Shown piece by piece: positions 27,920 through 37,039 of a DNA stretch of 64,000 bases (position 1 is its first letter; every line of letters begins with the position of its first letter). The notes under the pieces are model-generated. The model saw only the letters and a program-made list of their open reading frames with translations, did not search any database and had not been told where the DNA came from. Source of the stretch: Bacillus sp. FJAT-27264. GTDB taxonomy: Bacteria; Bacillota; Bacilli; Paenibacillales; Paenibacillaceae. The stretch covers positions 137,836 through 201,835 of the forward strand of contig NZ_MAQW01000034.1 of the NCBI RefSeq assembly GCF_001682855.1, in the 5' to 3' direction. A program made the translations under genes and the position numbers.

Positions 27920-29284
27920 ATGATGAAGCAATCGAAACTGATGTTGTTCTTGATGGGATGTACTCTACTAGCCACAGGCTGTGGTCAATCTAATAATAAT
28001 AGTGTTACAGAAGCTGCTGCAGACCCTACTGCGAAGCCTGCTGCAAGTGCAGAGGCCACTGAAGCACCGAGCACACAAAACGTAGAAATTACCTTCTATT
28101 ATCCGGTTAACGTCGGTGGCCCACTGACCAAGGTCATCGATACTATGGCCAAATCCTTCATGGAGACGCACCCTGGGATTAAAGTGAATCCTGTATATAC
28201 CGGGAATTATGGCGATAATACAGTGAAAATTCAAGCCGGTGTGCAGGCCAAGCAGCCGCCAGATGTAGCTGTAATGATGTCCACGGAATTGTACAGCATG
28301 CTGGATATGAATGCTATTGTTCCGCTGGATGAATGGATCGCCAAGGATACAGACGTTAATATGGATGATTTCTATCCTGCTTTTATGGAAGATACGCAAA
28401 CTGAAGGCAAAACCTACAGCCTTCCGTTTCAACGAAGCACAATTGTTATGTACTACAACAAAGAGATGTTCAAGGAGGCAGGCTTAGATCCTGAGAAGCC
28501 ACCGACAACCTGGGCTGAGCTCGTATCCTATGCCGGAAAGCTGAACAAAGACGGTCATGATGGCCTGGAAATCCCGGGCAATGACGACTCCTATTGGATG
28601 TTCCAAATGCTCGCCCGGCAAAATGCCACAGATCCTAAGCAAAACATCATGTCCGATGACGGTAAAAAAGCGATGTTTAACACACCTGAGAATGTGGAAG
28701 CCCTCCAGTTCTGGCTGGACCTGTCCCACAAAGACAAAGTAATGCCAGAAGGTGTAATTGACTGGGCTACCGTGCCTACTGACTTTATTCAAGGCAAGAC
28801 GGCAATGATGATGCACACAAGCGGTAACCTGACGAATGTCAGAACAAATGCTAAATTCGATTTCGGTGTGGCTTTCCCGCCTGCACAGAAACAATTCGGA
28901 TCACCTACGGGCGGCGGAAACCTGTACATCTTTAAAGATACTTCGCCTGAGAAGCAAGCAGCAGCTTGGGAATTTGCTAAGTATATGACGGCTCCAGAAC
29001 AGGCCGCACTGTTCAGCAGCTCTTCCGGCTATGTGGGCGTGCGCAAATCAGCCTATGATACAGAAGCCATGAAGAAGTACACGGCTGATTTCCCGCAAGC
29101 ACTGGTTGCACGCGATCAACTGCAGTATGCCTTCAGAGAATTATCCACTCATAACCACGGTAAAGTGTCGACGGCGATCACGAATCAGATTCAAGCCGCT
29201 TTAGCTGGACAAGTGGACGCTGCTGGTGCATTGCAGAAAGCGCAGGAAGAAGCCGATCAGGCGCTTGCCCCGTTCAATAAGTAA
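27920..29284 (+). CDS. Family 1 extracellular solute-binding lipoprotein
   Basis: A 454-residue lipoprotein with lipobox L-A-T-G-C (C21) and a low-complexity Ala/Glu/Thr linker. The two-lobed solute-binding fold of the UgpB/MalE class follows (motifs YNKEMFKEAGLDPEKPPTTW and GIVxFP-like GVAFPPAQKQFGSPTGGGN). It captures a sugar or phospho-sugar outside the cell and feeds the two permeases downstream. UgpB-like relatives bind glycerol-3-phosphate or its diesters. The phosphoesterase gene in the same run makes a phosphorylated ligand plausible but unproven. Confidence 0.9.
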   Translation: MMKQSKLMLFLMGCTLLATGCGQSNNNSVTEAAADPTAKPAASAEATEAPSTQNVEITFYYPVNVGGPLTKVIDTMAKSFMETHPGIKVNPVYTGNYGDNTVKIQAGVQAKQPPDVAVMMSTELYSMLDMNAIVPLDEWIAKDTDVNMDDFYPAFMEDTQTEGKTYSLPFQRSTIVMYYNKEMFKEAGLDPEKPPTTWAELVSYAGKLNKDGHDGLEIPGNDDSYWMFQMLARQNATDPKQNIMSDDGKKAMFNTPENVEALQFWLDLSHKDKVMPEGVIDWATVPTDFIQGKTAMMMHTSGNLTNVRTNAKFDFGVAFPPAQKQFGSPTGGGNLYIFKDTSPEKQAAAWEFAKYMTAPEQAALFSSSSGYVGVRKSAYDTEAMKKYTADFPQALVARDQLQYAFRELSTHNHGKVSTAITNQIQAALAGQVDAAGALQKAQEEADQALAPFNK

Positions 29285-29408
29285 CAAAGGCAACGGATAA
29301 GACAGAGTGATTTTGGAGTACGCCGGGAGGGTCTCTGTCCCAAGCGTACTCCATTCTATACCGTGAAATGGAATGATCCAGAGCCCGTGGCAGAAAGGAC
29401 GGAAAGGC

Positions 29409-30299
29409 ATGCTTGCCGGATGGAGTGAAAAGCTTAAACGAAATAGTTTTGGCTGGGGGCTAGTGTTGCCCTCACTGCTGTTTCTCTGTTTATTTACCTA
29501 CTACCCGATGTTGAAATCCGTGTGGCTTAGTTTATATGAAAAGAATCTGGCGACCCCTGAACCTGTGTTCGTTGGATTGGGGAATTATATTAACCTGCTT
29601 CAAGATCAGGTGTTTAGAAAAGTGATAGCAAACAATATTTGGTTTGCTGTCGGAACGGTTCCCGTTTCAGTGGGACTTGCTTTTGTCATGGCGCTGTTTG
29701 CTGACAAGGCGATTAAGGGACGCGGGGTTGCCCGCCTTGCATTTTTTTATCCGAATATGATTCCAATGATCGCTGTGGCGAACATTTGGTTGTTTCTGTA
29801 TACACCGCATTTCGGGCTGTTCGCCAGGTTTGCCGCCTGGATCACGGATCAGCCGGTCAATCTGCTGGGGAACCCCGATACCGTAATGGGGGCGCTAATT
29901 GTCATGATGGTCTGGAAGGAAGCTGGCTACTTCATGATTTTCTACTTGGCGGGGATGCAGCAGATTCCAAAAGATCTGTATGAAGCCGCTGCGGTCAGCG
30001 GTGTTGGCACATTCACCTCTATACGGCGGATTACCATCCCGCTCACGATGCCAACCACGTTGTTCGTCATGGTAGTCGCGATTACGAACTCCTTCAAGCT
30101 GGTCGATCATCTATGGATTATGACCAAGGGTGGTCCGAACAATTCCAGTAACTTGCTCTTATACTATATCTACGAAAACACCTTTAACTTCTACGATCAG
30201 GGAATGGCTGCTGCGATGACCGTCGTGATGATCGGTCTGCTGCTCATTATATCTTCCATCCAGTTCTTTGGGTGGGATCGTAAAATTCATTACGAATAG
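29409..30299 (+). CDS. ABC sugar permease, UgpA/MalF type
   Basis: A 296-residue integral membrane protein with six predicted helices and the EAA loop (LYEAAAVSGVGTFTSIRRIT), where the ATPase docks. ATG 29409 is used because AAAGGA precedes it by nine bases. An upstream in-frame ATG at 29373 would add 12 residues without a ribosome site. Second gene of the transporter, 124 bp after the binding protein and 10 bp before the partner permease. Confidence 0.9.
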   Translation: MLAGWSEKLKRNSFGWGLVLPSLLFLCLFTYYPMLKSVWLSLYEKNLATPEPVFVGLGNYINLLQDQVFRKVIANNIWFAVGTVPVSVGLAFVMALFADKAIKGRGVARLAFFYPNMIPMIAVANIWLFLYTPHFGLFARFAAWITDQPVNLLGNPDTVMGALIVMMVWKEAGYFMIFYLAGMQQIPKDLYEAAAVSGVGTFTSIRRITIPLTMPTTLFVMVVAITNSFKLVDHLWIMTKGGPNNSSNLLLYYIYENTFNFYDQGMAAAMTVVMIGLLLIISSIQFFGWDRKIHYE

Positions 30300-30309
30300 G
30301 ACGGGGCTC

Positions 30310-31218
30310 ATGGACAATCCATTAAAGCTGTCACTTCTGCCAAGGCAGAAGAAAAGCAGGTTGGCAGAAGAAGAGCGGACTATGCACCGGGATCGACGGT
30401 TCGGTCGGAGACTTCTTCAAGTGCTGTGGCATGGCATCGGCTTTGGTGTGGTAGCGCTCTGGATCATCCCTTTCTTATGGGTGGCCAGAACTGCCTTCTT
30501 GCCCAAAGCCTCTGCTGTGGATACAGGTTGGTCCTGGGGATGGACGCTTGATAACCTCACTCGTGTGTGGCAGGCGGCACCCTTTGGGCAATTCTTTTTA
30601 AATACGTTATTGGTATGTACTGGTGTTCTCGCTGTTCAGCTTGTTACGTTGACCATGGCCGCCTACGCATTCGCGCGGGTGCGCTTCGTGGGAAGAGAGC
30701 TAGTATTTATGTTGTTTTTAGTGCAAATCATGGTACCGCCTGATGTTCTGATCTTCTCTAACTATCAGATTTTAAGTGACATGGGTCTGCTGGATACCAA
30801 GATCGGGATTATGCTGCCTTACTTCGCATCAGCCTTCGGTGTCTTCCTGCTTCGGCAGTCTTTCAAGCAATTGCCATACGAACTGGAAGAAGCAGCACGT
30901 GTAGAAGGGGCTTCACGTCTGCGCATTCTGGCGCAAATTTATGTTCCGTTATCCCGGCCGGTCTATGTGTCGTTCGCGATCGTTTCTTTCAGCTTCCACT
31001 GGAATGATTTCTTATGGCCGCTGATCGTGACCAATTCCGAAGAGAACCGTCTGTTGACCGTAGGTCTGGCGATGTTCGCGAAATCTACGGAGTCAGGGGC
31101 GCAATGGAGTGATGTAAGCGCGGCGACGCTAATTGTTTCGGCACCTCTTATGCTGGGCTTCTTGTTGTTCCAGCGTAAGGTGATAGGCAGTTTTATGCAC
31201 TCAGGAATCAAAGGCTAA
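30310..31218 (+). CDS. ABC sugar permease, UgpE/MalG type
   Basis: A 302-residue membrane protein with six predicted helices. The EAA loop reads YELEEAARVEGASRLRILAQ. The unusually long charged N-terminus (about 40 residues before the first helix) suggests the start may be an internal ATG at 30382. ATG 30310 is preferred for AGGACGGGG upstream. It pairs with the permease ending 10 bp earlier. No ATPase gene accompanies the set, which is usual for Firmicute sugar importers sharing an MsmX-type ATPase. Confidence 0.9.
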   Translation: MDNPLKLSLLPRQKKSRLAEEERTMHRDRRFGRRLLQVLWHGIGFGVVALWIIPFLWVARTAFLPKASAVDTGWSWGWTLDNLTRVWQAAPFGQFFLNTLLVCTGVLAVQLVTLTMAAYAFARVRFVGRELVFMLFLVQIMVPPDVLIFSNYQILSDMGLLDTKIGIMLPYFASAFGVFLLRQSFKQLPYELEEAARVEGASRLRILAQIYVPLSRPVYVSFAIVSFSFHWNDFLWPLIVTNSEENRLLTVGLAMFAKSTESGAQWSDVSAATLIVSAPLMLGFLLFQRKVIGSFMHSGIKG

Positions 31219-31230
31219 GGGGGACTCAGA

Positions 31231-32088
31231 TTGAAGTTAGCTATAATTGGAGATTTGCATTACCCGGATGAACTGACCAGCGATGAGCCTTCGATAGCCG
31301 TTGCCCGTGATGCTTATTATGAACGCTTCATGGATCTGTTCTTATCCCTGGAGGCTGATTATTATATTTCGATTGGTGATTTAACACATGCGGGAGAAGC
31401 CGCCGAATTCACGTATGTCATGCGTCACATCGAGAAGCGTGGCTTCCGCCACCGTTTTCTTCATGTGTTAGGCAATCATGATACGTATACTCATCCGAAG
31501 AGCGATATTCTTGCGCTAACCGGGCTGAAGCGATATGAAGTGATCGAGGGACATGACGCACGAATCCTACTACTGGATACCGCTCGTGAAATCCGTGAGG
31601 ATTGGAGCGGCACCATAGATGAGGAACAGTTGAACTGGCTACACAACCAATTGAGACAGGACCCGGATAAGCCGCTGATCGTGATCGGCCATCATCCGCT
31701 TTATGGGACAACTGCAAGATCGACCGAAAGCATGATGTCACTCGATCCTGACCTCACGATCTGGCCGTTGTTTGAACAGTGGCAGGGAGCCGGATTTTAT
31801 TTTAACGGACATAATCACGTAAATTCCATTGTTCAACAAGAGCACTGGCACTTCATCCAGACGGCAGCTGTGCCAGATGTACCGGCTGTTCGATTGGTAA
31901 GCATTCTGGATCAAGAGGTTAGCGTCGAAACGATTAGCTTCGCCAGTGAGGAATTATCTAACTGGGCGTCAGTCTATACTCCGCACATGTACGATTATGA
32001 GAGACATCCCAGCTGTGAAGGTGACCCGTCTGCGCTGGAACTCTTCGTCAATGCCCAAACAGCCCGTAAAGGAGTTGCACCGAAATGA
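31231..32088 (+). CDS. Calcineurin-like metallophosphoesterase
   Basis: A 285-residue cytosolic phosphoesterase, probably binding two metals. The five signature blocks are present: G-D-L-H, G-D-L-T-H, G-N-H-D, G-H-H-P and G-H-N-H. It resembles CpdA-type cyclic-nucleotide or glycerophosphodiester phosphodiesterases. TTG start at 31231 with AAGGGGGA seven bases upstream. The gene follows the permease by 12 bp and overlaps the next gene by four bases, so it belongs to the transport operon. It may hydrolyse an imported phosphodiester. Substrate unknown. Confidence 0.85.
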   Translation: MKLAIIGDLHYPDELTSDEPSIAVARDAYYERFMDLFLSLEADYYISIGDLTHAGEAAEFTYVMRHIEKRGFRHRFLHVLGNHDTYTHPKSDILALTGLKRYEVIEGHDARILLLDTAREIREDWSGTIDEEQLNWLHNQLRQDPDKPLIVIGHHPLYGTTARSTESMMSLDPDLTIWPLFEQWQGAGFYFNGHNHVNSIVQQEHWHFIQTAAVPDVPAVRLVSILDQEVSVETISFASEELSNWASVYTPHMYDYERHPSCEGDPSALELFVNAQTARKGVAPK

Positions 32089-33287
32089 GTCGTAAGCCTG
32101 TAAAATTAGCCATTGTTGGCGGGAATCGGGGGGCCAGCTTTATGAACGCCCTATCCTCGCTCTCTGACCGAATTCAATTGACTGCAACCTGTGATTTGAA
32201 TGAATGGGTACTTCTTCAGTGGAAGGAGAAATTCCCTGAAATCCGTACCTATCGAGATTATCATGAAATGCTGAAAGACCCCTCGGTGGATGCTGTTTTT
32301 ATATTAAGTCCGATGCATCTGCATGCCAGACAATCCATCGACGCACTTAATGCTGGCAAGCATGTACTGAGTGAAGTCATTGCTACCCGAACGTTAGAAG
32401 AAGCGTGGGAGCTGATCGAGACCGTTGAGCGCACTGGACTTAAGTATATGATGTCCGAGAATTATTGCTTCTCCCGTTCCAATCTGACGATCAAGCATAT
32501 GGCGGATCAGGGGATGTTCGGTGAGATTACATACCTGGAGGGCGGGTATATCCATGACCTGCGCCACTTGATCCACCATCCGGATGGCTCGCTCACTTGG
32601 CGGGGCCAGCTGCATCAACAATTTAATGGAATTAACTATCCGACACATTCCATTGGACCGATTGCGCAGTGGATCAACCTGAACAAGGAGGGCGGAGACC
32701 GCTTGAAGCAGGTATCCACCTTTGTGTCCAAATCGAGATCGCTCCAGCGCTACTTTAGCGAGCATTTTGGCAAGGATCATCCGGCTGCAGGGAATGGATT
32801 TTGGCAGCAGGGGGACAGTGCAGTAGCCATTTTGCAGACTGAGAAGGGTGTACTGATTGAATTACGTGTGGATTGGACCTCGGTAAGGCCACACAATAAG
32901 ACGCATTATTTACTGCAAGGTACCGAAGGTGCCTTTATTACAGGCCGTCATCAGCAGGAAGATGATTTGATCTGGTTCAAGAACCGGTCGCCTCAGCATG
33001 TAGAGGACGGGTCGGAGATGTGGGAGCCTCTGCAGAACTACCAGCCGCAGTATGATCACCCGACGTGGAAACAATGGGGAGCATTTGCGGCAGGGACGAA
33101 GCATGGCGGGGGTGATTTTCTAGTATTGGAGGAATTTATTTCAGCCATCCAGGAGGACCGGGAGCCTTCAGTCGATGTGTATGATGCGGTCACCTGGAGC
33201 TCGATTTTCTCCTTATCCATGGAGTCGGTGAAAGCGGGCGGACTAGCCATTCCTTTTCCTGATTTTAAGGCGAAGAGAGGGGAGTAA
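32085..33287 (+). CDS. Gfo/Idh/MocA-family oxidoreductase
   Basis: A 400-residue NAD(P)-dependent sugar oxidoreductase. An N-terminal Rossmann fold (VKLAIVGGNRGASFM) is followed by the alpha/beta C-terminal domain. The usual E-K-P motif, with a catalytic Lys, is replaced by L-S-E-V-I-A (HVLSEVIATRTLEEA), as in a sub-group of the family, so the chemistry may differ from classic inositol or glucose dehydrogenases. It overlaps the phosphoesterase by ATGA, indicating translational coupling. It probably acts on the sugar released from the imported compound. Confidence 0.85.
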   Translation: MSRKPVKLAIVGGNRGASFMNALSSLSDRIQLTATCDLNEWVLLQWKEKFPEIRTYRDYHEMLKDPSVDAVFILSPMHLHARQSIDALNAGKHVLSEVIATRTLEEAWELIETVERTGLKYMMSENYCFSRSNLTIKHMADQGMFGEITYLEGGYIHDLRHLIHHPDGSLTWRGQLHQQFNGINYPTHSIGPIAQWINLNKEGGDRLKQVSTFVSKSRSLQRYFSEHFGKDHPAAGNGFWQQGDSAVAILQTEKGVLIELRVDWTSVRPHNKTHYLLQGTEGAFITGRHQQEDDLIWFKNRSPQHVEDGSEMWEPLQNYQPQYDHPTWKQWGAFAAGTKHGGGDFLVLEEFISAIQEDREPSVDVYDAVTWSSIFSLSMESVKAGGLAIPFPDFKAKRGE

Positions 33288-33289
33288 CG

Positions 33290-33808
33290 ATGGGACAAGG
33301 ACTGTCGAAGCTTATTATGCAGAAGGAGACGCTGGACGATCTGCCGCCATTTCTATGTCCAACGGGCTTTCGAATGATGCACTATCAGCATGGAGATGAA
33401 CGCAACTGGGAGGACCTCATCCGTCATTCTTTTACAAGAGATGTGAAGTTTGCGGATAAAATTGGCGATGTAGTACCGCTCTACTCCGATCGCTTATTAT
33501 TTCTCTGTAAGGGAGACCAGCCTGTCGCTACTGCCACTGCCTGGGAGACAGCAAGTCACAGCTGGTATTTGCATATGGTGGGTGTGCTGCCCGAGTATTC
33601 CGGGAGAGGCTTGGGATTTGCGGCAAGCCTTGCCGCCCTGCATAAGATGCGGGAAGAGGGCGGGGGAACTGCCTATTTGGAGACAGATGATTTCAGGTTG
33701 CCAGCTATTCAAATTTATCGAAAATTGGGCTTCACACCAGTCCATATGGATGAGAGTCACCCTGGAAGATGGGAACGAATTCTCCAGCAGCTTGGTCCCT
33801 CTGTTTAA
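33290..33808 (+). CDS. GNAT acetyltransferase
   Basis: A 172-residue GNAT-fold acetyltransferase. The acetyl-CoA loop is V-L-P-E-Y-S-G-R-G-L-G, followed by a Y-L-E-T strand and Y-R-K-L-G-F near the C-terminus. It starts 2 bp after the oxidoreductase stop, with GGGGAG ahead of the ATG, so it closes the operon. The substrate is unknown; in this setting an amino sugar or its derivative is possible. Confidence 0.85.
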   Translation: MGQGLSKLIMQKETLDDLPPFLCPTGFRMMHYQHGDERNWEDLIRHSFTRDVKFADKIGDVVPLYSDRLLFLCKGDQPVATATAWETASHSWYLHMVGVLPEYSGRGLGFAASLAALHKMREEGGGTAYLETDDFRLPAIQIYRKLGFTPVHMDESHPGRWERILQQLGPSV

Positions 33809-33815
33809 CTGTAAG

Positions 33816-33843
33816 AAAAGCCTCCCTTCAGGGAGGCTTTTCT
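33816..33843. terminator. Bidirectional terminator
   Basis: AAAAGCCTCCC (33816-33826), a TTCA loop and GGGAGGCTTTT (33831-33841) form a strong terminator between the GNAT gene and the convergent MFS gene. Confidence 0.9.
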
Positions 33844-33860
33844 TCTTATGAGGATGAACG

Positions 33861-35048
33861 TTAAGCGTTACGCGTCTTCTCTACACGTTGTCCCCATAGC
33901 GTAACTAACAACCCCACCAGCGTCACCAAAGCGGCTACCCAGGTCAAGGATTGAAGTCCCAGTGGACTGTCCAGTACGACACCTCCGAGCCAAGCGCCGC
34001 CTGCACCGCCAAGATTAAAAGCGCCGATATTGAGTGCGGAGGCCAGGTTGGGTGCAGCACTGGCTTTATCGAGAACACGGATCTGGAACCCGGGTACCGT
34101 ACCAAAGGCGGCGAATCCCCAGATGAAGATCGTGATCACTGTAGCGATTTTGTTATGGCTTGTGAAAGTGAACAGGGTCATCACAACAGCAAGAAGGATC
34201 AGCATCCCGATCAGGGACGGCATCAGCTTCCAATCTGCTAATTTTCCACCTGTTATATTCCCAAGGGTTAAGCCAGCGCCGAACAGGAGCAGCAGAACCG
34301 TCACGGTGTTTTCCTGGAAGCCGGCAATTTCCGTCAGGAAGGGGGAGATGTAAGTGAAAATAACAAACACTCCTCCGAATCCCAAAACCGTCATCAGCAG
34401 GGTGAGTAGAACCTGAGGATTACGCAGAACACGTATTTCTTTTCGAAAACTGGGTGTCTCCTGATTCTTCAGCTTAGGAACGAATATGGCTAAGGTGATC
34501 AACGAGAATAAACCCAGCAGAGATACGACCCCGAACGTTGAACGCCAGCCGTGACTTTGACCGATCCAGGTCCCTAAGGGAACGCCAAGGATGTTCGCTA
34601 GAGTGACGCCGATGAACATCATAGCGATCGCAGTAGCTTTTTTATCCGGACTGACGATACTGGCGGCGACGATAGAACCGATCCCGAATACCGTGCCATG
34701 AACGACAGCAGACAGAATACGTGCAATCATCAGAACTGTATAATCGCTGGCGACCATGCTGATCAAGTTGGCACCTACGAATAGGGCCATTAGTGCCAGG
34801 AGTAGCGTTTTCCTGGGTAGACGGACTGTTAATGCGGTCAGTAACGGTCCGCCTATGGCCACCCCTAATGCATAGCCTGACACTAGCAGCCCTGCTTTGC
34901 TGATAGAGATATGGAGATCATTGGCTACGTCAGGCAGAAGCCCCATAATAACAAATTCAGTTGTACCGATAGCAAACGCACTGATCATCAAGATATAGAT
35001 GGCTATGGGATAAGATGTTTTGGCATTGTTAGTCGTAGTTGCTTGCAT
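33861..35048 (-). CDS. MFS drug/metabolite exporter
   Basis: A 395-residue major facilitator with twelve predicted helices. It belongs to the AraJ/YdhP/PbuE-like DHA1 group, marked by T-E-F-V-I-M-G-L-L-P in helix 1 and G-x-x-x-G-P-x-x-x-x-L-T in motif A/B. Members export drugs, nucleosides or sugars. Transcribed divergently from the HxlR regulator, which is the usual partner and probable repressor. Confidence 0.88.
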   Translation of the reverse strand: MQATTTNNAKTSYPIAIYILMISAFAIGTTEFVIMGLLPDVANDLHISISKAGLLVSGYALGVAIGGPLLTALTVRLPRKTLLLALMALFVGANLISMVASDYTVLMIARILSAVVHGTVFGIGSIVAASIVSPDKKATAIAMMFIGVTLANILGVPLGTWIGQSHGWRSTFGVVSLLGLFSLITLAIFVPKLKNQETPSFRKEIRVLRNPQVLLTLLMTVLGFGGVFVIFTYISPFLTEIAGFQENTVTVLLLLFGAGLTLGNITGGKLADWKLMPSLIGMLILLAVVMTLFTFTSHNKIATVITIFIWGFAAFGTVPGFQIRVLDKASAAPNLASALNIGAFNLGGAGGAWLGGVVLDSPLGLQSLTWVAALVTLVGLLVTLWGQRVEKTRNA

Positions 35049-35118
35049 ATGCTGTACTCCCCTCTTGCTGTTGATTATAAGAACGTATTTGATTATGCTT
35101 GAATGGTAGAGTTCTGAG

Positions 35119-35160
35119 AAGTACGCACTTTATTTCGCGTTAGTTTCTTTGAAGTAAGTG
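35119..35160. promoter_or_regulatory. Possible HxlR operator
   Basis: AAGTACGCACTT (35119-35130) followed by TTAGTTTCTTTGAAGTAAGTG has the GTAC/CTTT composition seen at HxlR/YodB-type operators. It lies between the divergent MFS and HxlR genes. The match is by eye only. Confidence 0.35.
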
Positions 35161-35182
35161 TAAGTGAAGGAGGCAATGCCGA

Positions 35183-35521
35183 ATGAGACCTACTGAATGT
35201 GATTATGCTGCGAACGTAACGCTTGGAATCATTGAGGGAAAATGGAAGCTATTGCTTCTCTGTCATCTGCGCAATGGCACCAAACGATTCAGTGAGTTTG
35301 CTCATCTGATACCCGGGATCACACAGAAAGTGCTGACCTATCAGTTAAGAGAGTTAGAGGCACACGGACTGATCAAGCGTGAGGTGTATCCGGTCATTCC
35401 GCCCAAAGTGGAATATTCATTAACCGAATACGGGGAAAGTTTAGTTCCGTTGATGGATTTGATGAATCTGTGGGGAGAGAATCACAGGGAACGAAATAAG
35501 CCAACCGAGCGGATATGTTAA
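35183..35521 (+). CDS. HxlR-family regulator
   Basis: A 112-residue winged-helix regulator. The family signatures are G-K-W-K-L-L-L-L near the N-terminus, F-S-E-F-A-H-L-I-P-G-I-T-Q-K-V-L-T-Y-Q-L in the recognition helix, and the wing Y-P-V-I-P-P-K-V-E-Y. HxlR proteins commonly respond to electrophiles, often through an N-terminal Cys; here a Cys lies at residue 6. GAAGGAGG precedes the ATG. Likely controls the divergent exporter. Confidence 0.9.
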   Translation: MRPTECDYAANVTLGIIEGKWKLLLLCHLRNGTKRFSEFAHLIPGITQKVLTYQLRELEAHGLIKREVYPVIPPKVEYSLTEYGESLVPLMDLMNLWGENHRERNKPTERIC

Positions 35522-35546
35522 TGATAGATAGAAGAATAGGTAGGAG

Positions 35547-35585
35547 GGCTCTGGAGTCGGGAGAATGACTTTCGGGGCCTTTTTG
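35547..35585 (+). terminator. Terminator after HxlR gene
   Basis: GGCTCTGGAGTC (35547-35558) pairs imperfectly with GACTTTCGGGGCC (35567-35579), followed by TTTTT. Confidence 0.6.
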
Positions 35586-35607
35586 CAACTAATGATAGAG
35601 GTGACTG

Positions 35608-36450
35608 ATGATTGAGAGAATTGTAGACAGTATGGGAGTCAGCGGGGAAGGTGCCGCTATTCAGAGGATTCAAACGGCACATCGCCTGAAGCTGATTCAA
35701 TTCTGGGAGATCCCGCAAGGCGCCAAGGTGCTTGAGATTGGCTGCGGCCAAGGCGATACGACTGCGGCACTGGCGTACACCGTTGGTGCTTCTGGACGTG
35801 TTCACGGGATAGATATTGCTTCCCCTGATTATGGCTCACCGGTCACCCTGGGCGAGGCTTGCAGCAGGCTCATGGCGTCTGAGCTTGGGAGACAGATTCA
35901 GATCCAATTTGAGACAGATATTCTGTCGCCGGAGGTGGATTTTGCGGAAGGGGCTTTCGATTATATTGTGTTTGCCCATTGTGCATGGTATTTCCAATCC
36001 GCTGAGCAATTAAGGAAGACTCTGTCCAAAATCAGACCATGGGGTAAAAAGTTATGTCTGGCCGAGTGGGATATTCGTGTATCCATTCCTGAACAGCTCG
36101 CCCATTACAACGCGGTCATGATTCAGGCCCAGTGTGAAGCCTTCAAGCAGAGCAGTCTGTCCAATGTGAGAACGCTGTTCTCTCCGCTGGACCTGAAGGA
36201 GATCGCCCGAAGCGCTGGCTGGCACGTTGAACAGGAGACTTCGGTGTATTCCCCTGACCTGCAGGATGGAGAGTGGGAAGTGGCTATGACCTTGGAGATG
36301 TACCCTGAGGAGATTGCAGCGATCACAGAGATTCCCAGAAAGTTCAAGGAACTGATGCTGTCGCAAATCGGGCAGTTGAAGGAACGGGCTGAAATGGGAA
36401 AAGTTAAATCGTTGTCTGTATTTACTTTTACGGCAGGAGGAACCTCATGA
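35608..36450 (+). CDS. SAM-dependent methyltransferase
   Basis: A 280-residue class I methyltransferase. Motif I is V-L-E-I-G-C-G-Q-G-D, motif II is H-G-I-D-I-A-S, and FDYIVFAHCAWYF corresponds to motif IV. GAGGTGA precedes the ATG. It overlaps the next gene by four bases, so the two are co-translated. The acceptor cannot be told from the sequence. The local company (hypothetical, APH-type kinase) suggests small-molecule modification. Confidence 0.85.
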   Translation: MIERIVDSMGVSGEGAAIQRIQTAHRLKLIQFWEIPQGAKVLEIGCGQGDTTAALAYTVGASGRVHGIDIASPDYGSPVTLGEACSRLMASELGRQIQIQFETDILSPEVDFAEGAFDYIVFAHCAWYFQSAEQLRKTLSKIRPWGKKLCLAEWDIRVSIPEQLAHYNAVMIQAQCEAFKQSSLSNVRTLFSPLDLKEIARSAGWHVEQETSVYSPDLQDGEWEVAMTLEMYPEEIAAITEIPRKFKELMLSQIGQLKERAEMGKVKSLSVFTFTAGGTS

Positions 36451-37028
36451 CTCAATTCCATTACATCGGCTCACCGGTGGAGCTGCCGCTCGGCGAGAGG
36501 GGAAGCGTACTGTCTTCCAAAACGCGCAGCGAAATGTTAGCCTCCCCGCAATATCAAGCGAAGCGCGAGGAGCTTAAGCAACAGGGCATGGTTCCACTGG
36601 AGGAAATTTTCGATCTGTCCCATCTGCGGGATGAGGACTGTCTCGTATATGATACGGAAGAAGATGCCGGGGGTATTTACATTGAAGCGCTGGGCTACTG
36701 GAATGAGGAGATCCGCAAGCATTTTCAGAGCCCTTATGTATACAAAATCTCTCCGAATTGGGGTAGTTTCACGGCAAAACCGGCAGATCAGGAGACTCGC
36801 CCAGATTCAGAGAACGCCTCACTTAAATGCTGCCGGGAATTGTTCAAGCTGATGCAGGATTTTGGCGTACCTGGTTCTGTATTCGAGCTGTACAGCTGCT
36901 GGGCGGACGAGGAGGGTGACCCGCGCAATAAGAAGTATGACCGTGTAATTGATCTCTCCACATTTAGCCTGGAGCAAGGATTTGACTTGCTGGAAAAAGA
37001 ATATATTGTGTTGAATCTTCCTACGTAG
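36447..37028 (+). CDS. Hypothetical protein
   Basis: A 193-residue soluble, acidic protein with no family I recognise. Notable stretches are DCLVYDTEEDAGGIYIEALG, an aromatic YVYKISPNWGSF segment and a CC pair. No signal peptide or membrane helix. It is coupled by ATGA to the methyltransferase and lies 11 bp before the APH-type kinase, so it is part of a three-gene unit. Confidence 0.75.
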   Translation: MTQFHYIGSPVELPLGERGSVLSSKTRSEMLASPQYQAKREELKQQGMVPLEEIFDLSHLRDEDCLVYDTEEDAGGIYIEALGYWNEEIRKHFQSPYVYKISPNWGSFTAKPADQETRPDSENASLKCCRELFKLMQDFGVPGSVFELYSCWADEEGDPRNKKYDRVIDLSTFSLEQGFDLLEKEYIVLNLPT

Positions 37029-37039
37029 ATACAGGAGGG

